The notes: generated from the letters alone by a model not told the origin. A stretch of DNA of 58,008 nucleotides from an uncultured Desulfovibrio sp. (GCA_944327285.1 CALVHG010000006.1:1-58008); one strand, 5' to 3'. Positions 1 through 9,233 are shown, numbered from the stretch's first letter. Made by a program: numbers and translations.

Positions 1-38
1 GTTTGGAATGCACAGCATTTCAAACTGAAATTGCTCTA
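1..38 (+). repeat. A-repeat, 3' tail cut by window edge
   Basis: Only the last hairpin (GTTTGGAATGC / GCATTTCAAAC) and the CTAG end of a family A element are present. It is joined head to tail to the next copy and shares its CTAG. Confidence 0.8.
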
Positions 39-184
39 GAGTGTTTCAACTTTGAAAAAGGTGAAACGCGAAGGCGGCGGCATAGCGCCGCCCGCCCAAA
101 GTGAGCGGAAAAACCGTGTTTTTCCGCGAAACGACAGGCCGTATGGTTTGAAATGCACAGCATTTCAAACTGAAAATGCTCTAA
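39..184 (+). repeat. A-repeat, full length
   Basis: Family A element of about 147 bp. It has four hairpins in order: a GTTTCA..TGAAAC stem, a GGCGGCG/CGCCGCC-type stem, GCGGAAAAA/TTTTTCCGC, then GTTTGAAATGC/GCATTTCAAAC. The last stem carries T-A where most copies have C-G. Confidence 0.85.
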
Positions 185-196
185 GACTGCGTAAGA

Positions 197-238
197 AAGC
201 CCCCCTTCCGTTCAGGAAGGGGGGCTTTCCGTTGTTTT
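197..238 (+). terminator. Rho-independent terminator candidate
   Basis: Perfect 13-bp arms AAGCCCCCCTTCC and GGAAGGGGGGCTT around a 5-base loop, followed by a T-rich tail on the plus strand. The gene it serves would lie left of the window. Confidence 0.6.
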
Positions 239-340
239 ATGCGGCGGCCCGTGGCAGCCGTTGCGTCCGTGTTTTTTGCGACGAAGAATGCCTTCCTGGC
301 TGTCGCGGATAATGAGCGGGTTTTGGGGAAGCTGGAAACG

Positions 341-380
341 TTTGAGGGGGAAGAAACCTGTTGGTTCCTTCCCCCTCAAA
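341..380. repeat. B-type G-rich hairpin remnant
   Basis: TTTGAGGGGGAAG and CTTCCCCCTCAAA flank a short loop. This is the stem typical of family B without the rest of the element. It lies just after the end of the minus-strand gene at 398 and may act as its terminator. Confidence 0.6.
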
Positions 381-397
381 AAGTCATGAGCTTGCGT

Positions 398-1120
398 CTA
401 GTTCCCCTTGAGGAAGGGCAGGGGAGGCGTGACGGCGGCCGTCACGGGCGCGACGGGATTCCATACTTCCGTCGTGACCTTGGGCGGCTGCGGGCGGCGC
501 TGCGGCGCGGCCTGCTGTTGCAGAGAAACGGAACCGGCTCCGTCGCTGCGTACCGGCGGCGCGGGGGGCGTAGCCGGGGCTGCCGGAGCGGTCGGCGCGC
601 GCAGCTTGGTGGAGGAAACGCCTGCGGGAACCTTCTGCGCCGGCTTGGCGGTTGCCTGCGTCGTTGTGCGGCGCACAGTGCGGCGACGCGGCTGAACCTT
701 GCGCTCGGTGGCGAAGAGATAGGGGAACGCGGCGGGATCAATAAAGGCCACGCCGCCGGTGCGCAACTGGCGCGGCTCGGACACCGCCCGCCAGTACAGG
801 CGCGCGCCGCCGTAATTTTTCCAGTCTTCCACCCGTTCGCTGACGCTGTAGCCTTCGTTGCGGTTGACATAGCCGGAAGAGCCCTGTCCGTACGCCGAAG
901 GCGTCGTACGAACGACGATGGTCTGTCCCGGAACAGGAACGCCCTGCCCGTAACTTTGCTGCGCTACAGGTCGGGGAGCCACAGGCCGCCCAATGGCCTG
1001 CGCACGCGGCGAGAGCGGCGGATTGTTGATCACGATCTCTCCGGCCGTGCTGGGTATGGCGCCGGCCAGACCCAGTATCACTGCCAGTAAAGCCGTCACG
1101 CGCCAGGGAGCTTGTTTCAT
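398..1120 (-). CDS. Exported proline-rich protein of unknown function
   Basis: I do not recognise the family. The 240-residue product begins MKQAPWRVTALLAVILG, a basic n-region followed by a hydrophobic stretch ending near STAG, so a Sec signal peptide is likely. A middle segment (roughly 85-140) is the most folded-looking part, with aromatic residues around WKNYGGARLYWRAVSEPRQL. The C-terminal 90 residues are rich in Pro, Ala, Thr and Arg and look disordered. An ATG six codons further upstream exists, but this start places the charged residues right before the hydrophobic core. A cell-envelope role is inference from the signal and composition only. It stands alone, 159 bp downstream of the mechanosensitive channel on the same strand. 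Confidence 0.7.
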   Translation of the reverse strand: MKQAPWRVTALLAVILGLAGAIPSTAGEIVINNPPLSPRAQAIGRPVAPRPVAQQSYGQGVPVPGQTIVVRTTPSAYGQGSSGYVNRNEGYSVSERVEDWKNYGGARLYWRAVSEPRQLRTGGVAFIDPAAFPYLFATERKVQPRRRTVRRTTTQATAKPAQKVPAGVSSTKLRAPTAPAAPATPPAPPVRSDGAGSVSLQQQAAPQRRPQPPKVTTEVWNPVAPVTAAVTPPLPFLKGN

Positions 1121-1279
1121 GTGCGGCATAGGTGACACTCCAAGATTTTACCAAGTCCATCGGCAAAGCGGCGAAAATGTTTAGAGCAATTTCCCCGGTT
1201 TGCATAAATAACTTTTGCTGGCGCAGGATGCCCGGACCCGAAAGCCCGAAGGTCCTGTGCCGGCGGGCGGGAAGACGTT

Positions 1280-3934
1280 TTATGCTTCTTCGGCTTCTGC
1301 GGTTTCTGTTGTTTTCGTCGTCTGCGGCGCGCAAAAACGGCGGCGAACACGCAGCGGCTTGCGGCGCGGGGTGTTCTGCGCGGGTTTGCCGTCGGCGGAG
1401 GCCGGTTTGGACTGGACAACAGGCGCGGGCGACGATGCGCGGCGGGCCAGATCGCGCGGCGTCAGGGCGCGGGGCGGCATTTCCTTGATGTGCACGTCCA
1501 TCTGGGGGAAGGCTACCTCGATGTTGTGTTCCCGCAGGAGGCGTTCAATGGCAAGGCGCACATTGGAGGACGTGGACACCGCGAGGTCGTAGTCCTGCAC
1601 CCAGAAGCGAAGAGTGAAGTCCAGCGTGCTCGCGCCGAAATCGCTGAACAGGACCACCGGCGTGGGATATTTCAGAATGTTGTCAGTGGCGTTGGCGGCA
1701 TTGAGCAGCAGTTTCATGACCAGCGCCGTGTCCGAACCGTAGGCCACGCCCACGACGACATCGCGGCGCGTCGTGCGACTGCTGCGCGTCCAGTTTGTCA
1801 GGCGCCCCGAAACAAATTCGGAGTTGGGGACATAGATGGACGCATTGTCGTAGGTTTCCACCACAGTGGCGCGGACGCTGATCTTGCGCACCCGGCCCAC
1901 GGTGCCGCCCACTTCCACCACGTCGCCCACCTGCATGCTGCGGCTGAAAATGAGCAGCAGACCGGAAACAAAGTTGTTGACGATGGTCTGCATGCCGAAA
2001 CCGATGCCGACGGAAAGACCGCCGGCAACCACGGCCAGATTGCTTAGCTCCATACCGAGCGAACGCAGGACAAAGAGGCCGAAGAGGGCCCAGGAGGCAT
2101 AGGTCAGCGACGTTTGCAGGGGCGGAATAAGAGTGACGTCGATCTGAACGCGCCGGGGCAGCCGCTGGAGAAAGAGCGTCCCCATGCGCACAAAGGTTCG
2201 GGTGATGAAGAAAGCGCTGATGATGAGCAGCACTTGCAGCATGTTGAACTGGGTTGCGCCCACATTGACGCCCTGCAGCACATAGTGGCTCAGCAGCACG
2301 ACGCCGCCGGGCAGGGTGCACAGCCACAGAGAGACGGCCGCCAGCGCCAGCACCAGAATGCAGGGCGCCGCCAGCGCCAGCAGGATGCTGGCAAAGGCCG
2401 CGCTGCCGCCTTCCTTGGGCAAGTTGTCGTTGAGGCGGCTGCACAGGGCCATGCTGGCCACGCTCAGTTGCAGCGCCAGGGCGCAGGAGGAATAGAGCAG
2501 GTAGAGGGCCATGCTGTAGATGTGCAGGCCGCAGAGGGTCATGGCAACGCAGATCCAGAGCAGGATGCCCGCCCCCTTCATGATGCTCTGTTCCATTTCC
2601 GGAACGCTGCCGGAGGAAGATGTGGACGTGCCGTCGGCCGAAACTTCCACGCTTTCGCTGCTGGCTGCCGTCCGGCGATAGCGGAAGCGGCGGGAGATGA
2701 TGCGCAGCGCCAGCGCCAGCAGCCAGAGGCTCAGCGCGACCACGCGCGGCAGAGGAAGATAGATGAGGCTGTAGGCGCACAGGGTTAGGGGCATGAGATG
2801 CCAGAGCGGCGAGGCGACACGGGGCGCGGACGGATGCTGCAATTGCCGCAGGTCCCAGGCCAGGCACATCTGGCCGAGAATGAGGCTCATGTTGCCCAGG
2901 GCAAGAAAGACTCTGTAGAATTCGTTATCCGCCGAGAGCGAGGCTCCGCCAAGGGCAAAGCCCAGACATATCCAGATGATGCTGACGCGGAAGATATGGC
3001 GGACGACGGGATTTTCGCTGCCGTGGCCGATGCGGCGATACAGCATGATGGACAGCAGCGAGGAGATCGCGAGCATCAGCAGGCCGCGCAGGGCGGCCGT
3101 CTGCCATTCGTCCGGCGTGGTGGGGATTTCCACGGGAAGGCGGATGGCGATGATCTGGGGAATGACCGACAGCATGTTGAGCGCGCCTGTCCAGGCTTTG
3201 GCGCTCAGATAGGGTTCCGGGCCGTGCAGATAATACTGCTTCCAGCTTTCCGGCAGCTGCGCGGCAATGCGATCCGCGTCCTTTTGCATATTGTCCAGCA
3301 GCGTCTGGGCCGGCGCCATAGCCGAATCGTAGCGCTTGAGCAGCGCCGTCAGGCGCGTCTGGGCCAGGGTGATGTCCTTGAGCATGGACTTGAAGTCGGG
3401 CACAAGTCGCGACACATTGTTTTTCAGGGCGTCCGGCAGGGAATTATCAATTTTGTTGACGCGATCCAGCGCCGCCTGCGCCTTGTCGCGGGCCTCCTGC
3501 GCGGAGTCCATCAGACGGCGCACCTTGGCGCTGTTGGCGGCGATGCTGCGGCTGATGGATTCAAGACCAAGCGGCCAGTTGTCTATGGAGTTCTGCCAGA
3601 CGACCAGCCTGTGATATTCGTCTTCGTAGGGGCGCAGCTTCTGCCCCAGCCCCGCTACCGTATCCATGAAGCTGGAGCTCTGTTCCTTGGCCGTCTGCAG
3701 GGCTTCCGCCACCTGCGTGCGCTGGCTTTCCAGAAAATCCTGCAGCACTTTGTCGGCGCTCGGCACGGCGGCTTCGTCCTGTTTCTGTCCGGCCTGCGCG
3801 TCATCGGCGGAAGACGCGGGCGCGTTGTCTCCGTCCGCCGCCGTCACAGGGCCGGGGACACATAGCATCGCCGTCAGCAGCACGGCAAGCAGAACCGAAA
3901 AATACGAAAAACGAATCGGCATGTTGCGCTCCAT
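1280..3934 (-). CDS. Large MscS-family mechanosensitive channel
   Basis: 884 residues. A signal peptide at the N-terminus is followed by about 230 residues of charged, helical, probably periplasmic sequence with coiled-coil character, then some ten membrane segments, then the MscS pore and beta domain (about 600-850). The pore helix shows the expected Gly/Ala pattern (AGGLSVGIGFG near residue 638), followed by the VGDVVEVGGTVGRV beta-domain motif. Such multi-domain members (MscK/YbdG/YjeP types) release solutes when membrane tension rises. I chose the ATG at 3934 because AGGAG lies 8 bases before it. An ORF extension to 4039 has no such site. The C-terminus is basic and low complexity. It is divergent from the DUF362 gene. 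Confidence 0.9.
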   Translation of the reverse strand: MERNMPIRFSYFSVLLAVLLTAMLCVPGPVTAADGDNAPASSADDAQAGQKQDEAAVPSADKVLQDFLESQRTQVAEALQTAKEQSSSFMDTVAGLGQKLRPYEDEYHRLVVWQNSIDNWPLGLESISRSIAANSAKVRRLMDSAQEARDKAQAALDRVNKIDNSLPDALKNNVSRLVPDFKSMLKDITLAQTRLTALLKRYDSAMAPAQTLLDNMQKDADRIAAQLPESWKQYYLHGPEPYLSAKAWTGALNMLSVIPQIIAIRLPVEIPTTPDEWQTAALRGLLMLAISSLLSIMLYRRIGHGSENPVVRHIFRVSIIWICLGFALGGASLSADNEFYRVFLALGNMSLILGQMCLAWDLRQLQHPSAPRVASPLWHLMPLTLCAYSLIYLPLPRVVALSLWLLALALRIISRRFRYRRTAASSESVEVSADGTSTSSSGSVPEMEQSIMKGAGILLWICVAMTLCGLHIYSMALYLLYSSCALALQLSVASMALCSRLNDNLPKEGGSAAFASILLALAAPCILVLALAAVSLWLCTLPGGVVLLSHYVLQGVNVGATQFNMLQVLLIISAFFITRTFVRMGTLFLQRLPRRVQIDVTLIPPLQTSLTYASWALFGLFVLRSLGMELSNLAVVAGGLSVGIGFGMQTIVNNFVSGLLLIFSRSMQVGDVVEVGGTVGRVRKISVRATVVETYDNASIYVPNSEFVSGRLTNWTRSSRTTRRDVVVGVAYGSDTALVMKLLLNAANATDNILKYPTPVVLFSDFGASTLDFTLRFWVQDYDLAVSTSSNVRLAIERLLREHNIEVAFPQMDVHIKEMPPRALTPRDLARRASSPAPVVQSKPASADGKPAQNTPRRKPLRVRRRFCAPQTTKTTETAEAEEA

Positions 3935-4048
3935 GCAAAGAACTCCTGTCAAAAAAAGACGCGCGGCAACTTTGCCCTCGCGCGAGTCCGTCGGCAGGCC
4001 CTCCCGCGTCGGCTTTACAAGAGTTGCGGGCAACGGCATAGTCGCGGC

Positions 4049-4999
4049 ATGGCTGCATATACGACATTTTCCGATCCGATTCCACTCTGTCTTCTTTCCT
4101 GTTCCGACATGCGGGCGGCAGAGACGCTGACGTTTCGCGCGTTAGAGCAGGCTGGTCCGGGGCATATCCGTAGTCTTCAGGGCGCAAGGGTGCTGGTTAA
4201 GCCGAATCTGCTTACGGCCACGCCGCTTGTCTGCACCTCGCCGGAAGTCACGGCGGCGGTCTGTTCCTGGCTGCTGGATCAGGGCGCGCGCGTGACGGTG
4301 CTGGATTCTCCCGGATTCGGTCGCGCTGAAAGCGTCGCCCGCGCCATCGGTCTTGCGGAACTCCTGCGGCCGCTGGGGCTTGCCGTTACCGGGCCCGGCG
4401 ATGCCGTGCCCCTGCGACTGGATAACGGTTCCCGTTTTGGCGTTTCCCGGCGGGCGCTGGAGTGCGATCTGATTCTGTCCGTCCCGCGAGTGAAGGCGCA
4501 CAGTCAGATGCTGCTCACGCTGGCCGTCAAGAATCTCTTCGGATTGGTGGTCGGCATGCGCAAAGCTGTTATTCATACCCGCGAGGGACAGTCCCCCGAA
4601 GGCTTTGCCGATGCGCTTGCGGCCCTCTGGGCCGCCCTGCCGCCGGTGGCGGCGCTGGCGGACGGCATCGTCGCCATGCAGCGCACCGGCCCCAGCGGCG
4701 GCGTGCCTCATCCGCTGGGTTTGCTGGCCGCCAGCCCCTCGGCTGTGGCGCTGGACGAGGCCCTGTGCGCCGTTCTGGGGCTGCCGCTGTCCCGAACGCC
4801 CCTGGGAGCCGCGCTGGAGCGTCGCCGGGCTCCCGGCTGCGCCGCGGCCGGAGCGCAGATTCGCTACACGGATGCCCGCCCCGAAGACGTGGCCGCGCGG
4901 GACTTCGCCCTGCCGGAGGAGCTGATGCACACCTCATTTCGTCCCGGACGCCTGCTGAAAAGCTGTCTGCGTCGCTTCTGGCTGAGCCTGCGCCCGTAG
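4049..4999 (+). CDS. DUF362 family protein
   Basis: 316 residues matching the DUF362 pattern: VLVKPNLL near the N-terminus, a TVLDSPGFG segment, then LILSVPRVKAHSQMLLTLAVKNLFG and a GMRKAVIH loop. Members are often fused to or partnered with ferredoxin domains. This one has no cysteine cluster, so it is a stand-alone DUF362 domain and its biochemical role is not established. The start at 4049 is the first ATG. A later Met (residue 21) is possible. The stop codon TAG lies inside a family C repeat (GCCCGTAGC), so the last residues may be repeat-derived. Confidence 0.8.
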   Translation: MAAYTTFSDPIPLCLLSCSDMRAAETLTFRALEQAGPGHIRSLQGARVLVKPNLLTATPLVCTSPEVTAAVCSWLLDQGARVTVLDSPGFGRAESVARAIGLAELLRPLGLAVTGPGDAVPLRLDNGSRFGVSRRALECDLILSVPRVKAHSQMLLTLAVKNLFGLVVGMRKAVIHTREGQSPEGFADALAALWAALPPVAALADGIVAMQRTGPSGGVPHPLGLLAASPSAVALDEALCAVLGLPLSRTPLGAALERRRAPGCAAAGAQIRYTDARPEDVAARDFALPEELMHTSFRPGRLLKSCLRRFWLSLRP

Positions 5000-5055
5000 C
5001 TTTCTTCGTCGCAACGGGCACGGCCTGCGGCCGCCATTCGGTCGTGGCTGGCGCG
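4988..5055 (+). repeat. C-repeat
   Basis: Family C block: GCCCGT paired with ACGGGC around a short variable loop, followed by CGGCCTGCGGCCG and a GGTCG-GGCTGGCGCG tail. It overlaps the 3' end of the DUF362 gene. Confidence 0.7.
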
Positions 5056-5250
5056 AGAGGACTACGAGAACGCCTTTTCTCGCTTCGCTGCGAAAAGGCT
5101 GGGCCCTTCCCCCCAAGCCCCCCACCCCTTCCTCAGCGCGTTTTTAGCGGGGAAAAGTCAGGAATACGAGGCGACTCCGTTACCCAAAACAAGTGGCGTG
5201 TGTACCGCCTGTTTGTTTTTATCTATTGAAATTATTTGTAAAGTTTGTGT
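5056..5250 (-). repeat. B-repeat, inverted orientation, fused to C and A
   Basis: C-rich strand of the B G-tract (CCCCCCAAGCCCCCCACCCC), CAGCGCG, then the AT-rich end shared with the copies at 19542 and 47311 (CAAGTGGCGTGTGTAC, then a CTATTGAAATTATTTG segment). It ends TTGTGTTA and runs directly into an A fragment. Confidence 0.75.
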
Positions 5251-5286
5251 TAGAGCATTTTCAGTTTGAAACGCATTGCGTTTCTG
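5251..5286 (-). repeat. A-repeat fragment before thiE
   Basis: TAGAGCATTTTCAGTTTGAAACGC followed by TTGCGTTT: only the terminal hairpin of family A, in minus orientation. It ends 30 bp before the thiE start codon and so forms its 5' leader. Confidence 0.75.
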
Positions 5287-5316
5287 CACCCGGATTTTTT
5301 CTGCAAGGAGCTTGTT

Positions 5317-5964
5317 ATGCCTGTCATTCTGCCCGGAGAAACAGATCTCTACGCCCTTACCGACAGCCGTCTTTCCCTCGGCCGCCCTCTGGAAGAGGTC
5401 GTTCGGGCGCTGCTCGGCGCGGGTATCCGCATTATTCAGTACAGGGAAAAGATGAAAAAGGGCGGCGAAATGCTGGAAGAATGCCGCCTCATGCGCCGCC
5501 TCTGCGACGAATACGGGGCCTGCTTCATTGTGGATGATCATGTGGATCTGGCCATGATCTGCCATGCCGACGGCATCCACATCGGGCAGGAAGACATTCC
5601 GCTGCCGGAAGTGCGCGCGCTGGTCGGCCCGGATATGTGTCTTGGCCTGTCCACGCACAGCCCGGAACAGGCGCGGGAAGCCGTGCGTCTGGGCGCGGAC
5701 TATATCGGCGTAGGCCCTATTTTTGCCACGCAGACCAAGGAAGACGTGGTGGCCCCGGTGGGCTTTGCTTATCTGGACTGGGTGGCGGCTAACCTTTCTC
5801 TTCCCTTTGTGGCCATCGGCGGCATCAAGGAACACAATATCGGCGAAGTGGCCCGCCACGGCGCGCGCTGCTGCGCGCTGGTTTCCGAACTGGTGGGTGC
5901 GCCGGATATTGCCGCAAAAGTGTCTGCCGTTCGCGAAGCCATGAAAGCGGGAAGAAACAGTTAG
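5317..5964 (+). CDS. thiE: Thiamine-phosphate synthase
   Basis: 215-residue TIM-barrel enzyme that joins HMP-pyrophosphate and the thiazole phosphate to give thiamine phosphate in the cytosol. Visible family signatures are LYALTDSR near the N-terminus, IIQYREKMKKGGEM (the Q-x-R-x-K phosphate/pyrophosphate residues), FIVDDHVDLA, DGIHIGQED, LGLSTHS, YIGVGPIF and FVAIGGI. The ATG at 5317 follows AAGGAG by 6 bases. The longer frame from 5266 lies in repeat sequence and is not coding. The next gene of this pathway, thiL, is 12 kb away, so the thiamine genes are scattered here. Confidence 0.95.
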   Translation: MPVILPGETDLYALTDSRLSLGRPLEEVVRALLGAGIRIIQYREKMKKGGEMLEECRLMRRLCDEYGACFIVDDHVDLAMICHADGIHIGQEDIPLPEVRALVGPDMCLGLSTHSPEQAREAVRLGADYIGVGPIFATQTKEDVVAPVGFAYLDWVAANLSLPFVAIGGIKEHNIGEVARHGARCCALVSELVGAPDIAAKVSAVREAMKAGRNS

Positions 5965-5968
5965 GCTT

Positions 5969-6115
5969 AGAGCGTTTCAACTTTAAAAAAGGTGAAACGC
6001 GAGGCGGCGGCACAGCGCCGCCAGGCCCAAAGTGAGCGGAAAAACCGCGTTTTTTCCGCGAAACGACAGGCCGTATGGTTTGAAACGCACAGCGTTTCAA
6101 ACTGAAAATATCTAG
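5969..6115 (+). repeat. A-repeat, full length
   Basis: All four hairpins are present. It begins 4 bp after the thiE stop codon. Confidence 0.9.
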
Positions 6116-6130
6116 GACTCATTATGTTTT

Positions 6131-6254
6131 TTGAGGGGGAAGGAATCCCTTTGCTCTGCTGTCGATGCCCGTAGCTTCCTGCGTCGCAACGGGCACGGCC
6201 TGCGGCCGCCCGCTGGGTCGCGGCTCGCGGCAAAAAGGGGTTCCTTCCCTCAGA
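6131..6254 (+). repeat. B-type hairpin with C-repeat in its loop
   Basis: TTGAGGGGGAAGGAA at the left and TTCCTTCCCTC at the right enclose a family C block (GCCCGTAGC ... GCAACGGGCACGG, about 6158-6230). It ends 7 bp before the stop of the minus-strand transporter. Confidence 0.7.
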
Positions 6255-6260
6255 AAGAGC

Positions 6261-7163
6261 TTACTGCCTGCGGATGCGGAAGCGGCCTTCGGAGATGGTC
6301 AGGCCCGCGAGGATGAGGGCCATGCCCAGCACGGCCAGCAGGGTGACGGGTTCTCCCAGCACCAGCAGCGACGTGCCCACGGTCACCAGAGGAATCAGGT
6401 AGATATACTGGCTGACGCAGACGGGGCCGAGGCGTGTCAGGGCGAAGTTCCAGAGCACGAAGCAGAGGGCCGAGGCTCCGAGGCCGAGGAAGAGAAGATT
6501 GCCCGCGGCCAGCGGCAGGAGCAGCCGGTCAACATCCGCGCGGACGCCGGCAAAGGGGAGCACGGGCAGCATGAGCAGCAGACCCCAGCCAAAGATGCGT
6601 CGGGTGGCGAGCGTGGTGTCGTGCCCCAGCTGGCCGATCTTTCGTGTCAGGATGGAGTAGAAGGCCCATGTCAGCGCCGCCAGCATGGCGAGCAGATCGC
6701 CCAGCGGATTCAGGCGCAGCACAGCGCCGCTGTTGACGTTGATGCAGACAATGCCGGTCAGGGCAAAGGCAAAGCCGACAAAGAAGCGCAGGCGCAGCTG
6801 CTCGCCGAGCAGGATGCGGGCCAGCAGGGCGGTAAAGAGCGGCGAAATGGCCACCAGCACGCCCACGTTGGAAGCCAGCGTATATTGCAGCGCGATATTT
6901 TCCAGCAGAAAATACAGGGTGACGCCGCAGAGACCCGCTCCGGCAAAGAGCAGTTCGTGCCGGGCTCCGTCCACGCGCAGTCGGCGCGGGCAGACGCACC
7001 AGAGCGCAATCATGCCCAGCAGGAAGCGCAGGAAAAGAATTTCCGCTGGCGCAAAGAAGCGCAGCAGAACCTTGGTGGAAACAAAGGTGATGCCCCAGAC
7101 AACGGCGCAGCACAGCGCCGCGCCGTGAGCGGCCCAGCGGGAAGAGAGACAGACGGCGTTCAT
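6261..7163 (-). CDS. EamA/DMT family transporter
   Basis: 300 residues with about ten hydrophobic segments arranged as two five-helix EamA halves, the fold of drug/metabolite exporters in the inner membrane. The first half opens with AVVWGITFVSTKVLLRFF and the second with AALTWAFYSILTRKIG. The C-terminus has the usual GEPVTLLAVLGMALILAGL. The start at 7163 is the first ATG before a short cytosolic stretch. The substrate cannot be told from sequence. It is a single gene bounded on both sides by repeats. Confidence 0.9.
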   Translation of the reverse strand: MNAVCLSSRWAAHGAALCCAVVWGITFVSTKVLLRFFAPAEILFLRFLLGMIALWCVCPRRLRVDGARHELLFAGAGLCGVTLYFLLENIALQYTLASNVGVLVAISPLFTALLARILLGEQLRLRFFVGFAFALTGIVCINVNSGAVLRLNPLGDLLAMLAALTWAFYSILTRKIGQLGHDTTLATRRIFGWGLLLMLPVLPFAGVRADVDRLLLPLAAGNLLFLGLGASALCFVLWNFALTRLGPVCVSQYIYLIPLVTVGTSLLVLGEPVTLLAVLGMALILAGLTISEGRFRIRRQ

Positions 7164-7198
7164 GGGCCCGTTATTGGCGCTTCGCGTCCGCGCGTCAA

Positions 7199-7341
7199 GA
7201 GCGTTCCGCCATTGGAAAAGGCAATCGCGAGGCGGCGGGCCAGTTCTGCCCGGCCCAATGCGAGCGGAAAAAACGCGTTTTTTCGCGAAACGACAGGCCG
7301 TATGGTTTGAAACGCCAGCGTTTCAAACTGAAAATGCCCCA
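7199..7341 (+). repeat. A-repeat, full length, joined to B
   Basis: Diverged copy (stem 1 CCGCCATT/AAGGC, last stem GAAACGCCAGCGTTTC). Its end AATGCCCCA runs directly into the B element terminus AGGGCCTGTTAA. Confidence 0.8.
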
Positions 7342-7522
7342 GGGCCTGTTAATACAAAATTACAATTTATTTCAAATAAATAGAAATGTCGAAAGCTCCT
7401 GTTTCTTCTGAAAAAGCGCACTGGGGAAGGGATGGGGGGCCTGGGGGGAAGGGAAACCCCTCTTGCGCTAGCAGAGGGGTTTCCCTTCCCCCCAACAACT
7501 TACAAATACTGTCAACAGTCCT
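7341..7522 (+). repeat. B-repeat, complete with terminal inverted repeats
   Basis: 182 bp. Left end AGGGCCTGTTAATAC, right end TACTGTCAACAGTCCT. Inside are an AT-rich stretch, the G-tract GGGGAAGGGATGGGGGG continuing CCTGGGGGGAAGGG, and the long hairpin GGAAACCCCTCT/AGAGGGGTTTCC. Confidence 0.8.
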
Positions 7523-7749
7523 TGGAGGACGGCAGGGCGGGGCTTGCGGAGAATTTGCCTTGGAGCTGCAAATGTCGTAGACATACGCCGTACATCCGCC
7601 TTTTGCGCACAGCGCTTTCCGCTGCGGGCTGTCAGCCCGTGCCGGCGCGGCGGATGCGCCGCATCGGGGCATGACGCCGCGCTGACTGCCCGCCGATGCC
7701 GACCGCACGCAATTTCGCCGCCGAAAGCGGCGGCACAAAGGACACTGTC
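7523..7749 (+). promoter_or_regulatory. gltX 5' region
   Basis: No gene seen in this GC-rich 227 bp. A CGCCGC-CGAAA-GCGGCG hairpin at 7716-7732 sits just before the gltX ribosome-binding site and could affect translation. No convincing promoter was recognised. Confidence 0.35.
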
Positions 7750-9156
7750 ATGAGCAACGTCGTTACCCGTTTCGCCCCCAGTCCCACGGGGCATTTGCAC
7801 ATCGGCGGCGCGCGTACCGCCATTTTCTGCTGGCTGCTGGCCCGTCATTATGGCGGGCAGTTTCATCTGCGCATTGAAGATACGGATTTGCTGCGATCCA
7901 AACAGGAATACACGGATTCCATTCTGGCTTCCATGCGCTGGCTCGGTCTGGACTGGGACGGCCCGCTCAACTATCAGACCCAGCGGACGGAACTCTACAA
8001 CAGCTATGTGGACCGCCTGCTGGAAACCGGCCATGCCTACTGGTGCTCCTGCACGCCGGAAGAAGTGGAAGCCATGCGCGAGCATGCCCGCGCCCACGGC
8101 CTCAAGCCCCGCTACGACGGCCGCTGCCGCGACAAGAATCTTGGCCCCGGCGAGGGCCGTTGCGTGCGCCTGCGCATTCCCCAGACCGGCAAGGTCGTCT
8201 TTGACGACATGGTGAAGGGCAAGATTGCCGTGGACGTCAGCGAGCTGGATGATATGGTCATCCGCCGCGCCGACGGCATGCCCACCTACAATATGGCCGT
8301 GGTGGTGGACGACCACGAAATGGGCATTACGCACGTTATCCGCGGCGACGACCATGTGTCCAACACGCCGCGCCAGATTCTGATTTATGAGGCGCTGGGC
8401 CTGCCCGTGCCGCGCTTCGGCCATGTGCCCATGATTCTGGGGCCGGATCGGCAGAAGCTGTCCAAGCGCCACGGGGCCCGCGCTGTCATCGAGTACCAGC
8501 GCGACGGCCTGCTGCCGCAGGCGCTGGTCAACTATCTTGTCCGTCTGGGCTGGTCGCACGGCGATCAGGAAATCTTCACGCAGGAAGAGCTGATTCGCTT
8601 CTTTGACGGTTCCAACCTCAATCCCGCCGCCGCGGCCTTTGACCCGGCCAAGCTGGAATGGTGCAACGCCCACTTCATGCGGGAAATGCCGCTGGCGGAG
8701 CTGGCGGCCCTGACGCGCCCCTTTGTGGAGGAGGCCGGACTTTCCCGTCATGGCCGGCCGCTTGAGGACGGCGAATGCGAAACGCTCTGCGGCATGTTCC
8801 GCGAGCGTTCGGCCAATCTCAAGGATCTGGCCCGCAGTTTCGCGCCTCTGCTGACCGAAGCGGCGGAGCTGACCTATGACGAAAAGGCCGCGACCAAGAA
8901 TCTGACGGAAGCCTCCCGCGCCCATCTTGCGGCTCTGTCCGGCGTTTTCGGCGCCTGCGCTTCCTTTACGGCTCCCGAACTGGAAGCCGCGCTCAATGCC
9001 TATGTGAGCGACAACGGCCTCAAGTTCAAGGATGTGGCCCCGGCCCTGCGCACGGCGCTCATGGGCTTTATGGGCGGTCCTCATCTGCCGGAAATCATGG
9101 CATTTCTGGGCAAAGAAGAAACCCTGGCCCGTCTGGAACGCGCCGCGCGGGCATAA
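7750..9156 (+). CDS. gltX: Glutamyl-tRNA synthetase
   Basis: 468 residues, normal length for a bacterial class Ic GluRS that charges tRNA-Glu in the cytosol. The HIGH-type motif HLHIGG is at 15-20 and the KMSKS-type motif KLSKR near 236. A CxC (WCSC) and a later Cys in DGRCR form the zinc-binding insert. The anticodon-binding helical domain fills the C-terminus. The ATG at 7750 follows AAAGGA by 7 bases. The upstream in-frame Met at 7696 adds residues without homology to the Rossmann start. The 3' end is followed by a perfect hairpin and then the epimerase gene. Confidence 0.97.
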   Translation: MSNVVTRFAPSPTGHLHIGGARTAIFCWLLARHYGGQFHLRIEDTDLLRSKQEYTDSILASMRWLGLDWDGPLNYQTQRTELYNSYVDRLLETGHAYWCSCTPEEVEAMREHARAHGLKPRYDGRCRDKNLGPGEGRCVRLRIPQTGKVVFDDMVKGKIAVDVSELDDMVIRRADGMPTYNMAVVVDDHEMGITHVIRGDDHVSNTPRQILIYEALGLPVPRFGHVPMILGPDRQKLSKRHGARAVIEYQRDGLLPQALVNYLVRLGWSHGDQEIFTQEELIRFFDGSNLNPAAAAFDPAKLEWCNAHFMREMPLAELAALTRPFVEEAGLSRHGRPLEDGECETLCGMFRERSANLKDLARSFAPLLTEAAELTYDEKAATKNLTEASRAHLAALSGVFGACASFTAPELEAALNAYVSDNGLKFKDVAPALRTALMGFMGGPHLPEIMAFLGKEETLARLERAARA

Positions 9157-9181
9157 TTCGCCGGAATCCTGAACAGCACTG

Positions 9182-9212
9182 CTTTCCGGCAGTCCCGGCG
9201 GCTGCCGGAAAG
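9182..9212. terminator. Perfect 11-bp inverted repeat between gltX and rfbC
   Basis: CTTTCCGGCAG and CTGCCGGAAAG around a 9-base loop, without a T run. It may attenuate or process the transcript rather than terminate fully. Confidence 0.45.
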
Positions 9213-9233
9213 TATCCGACCACGTGGAATATC

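Noticed and set aside
239-1090. A plus-strand frame of 283 codons over the first gene
   Set aside because: Arg/Gly-rich shadow of the minus-strand exported protein, which has a signal peptide and better composition.
7468-9084. A 538-codon minus-strand frame
   Set aside because: Antisense of gltX, continuing into repeat DNA.
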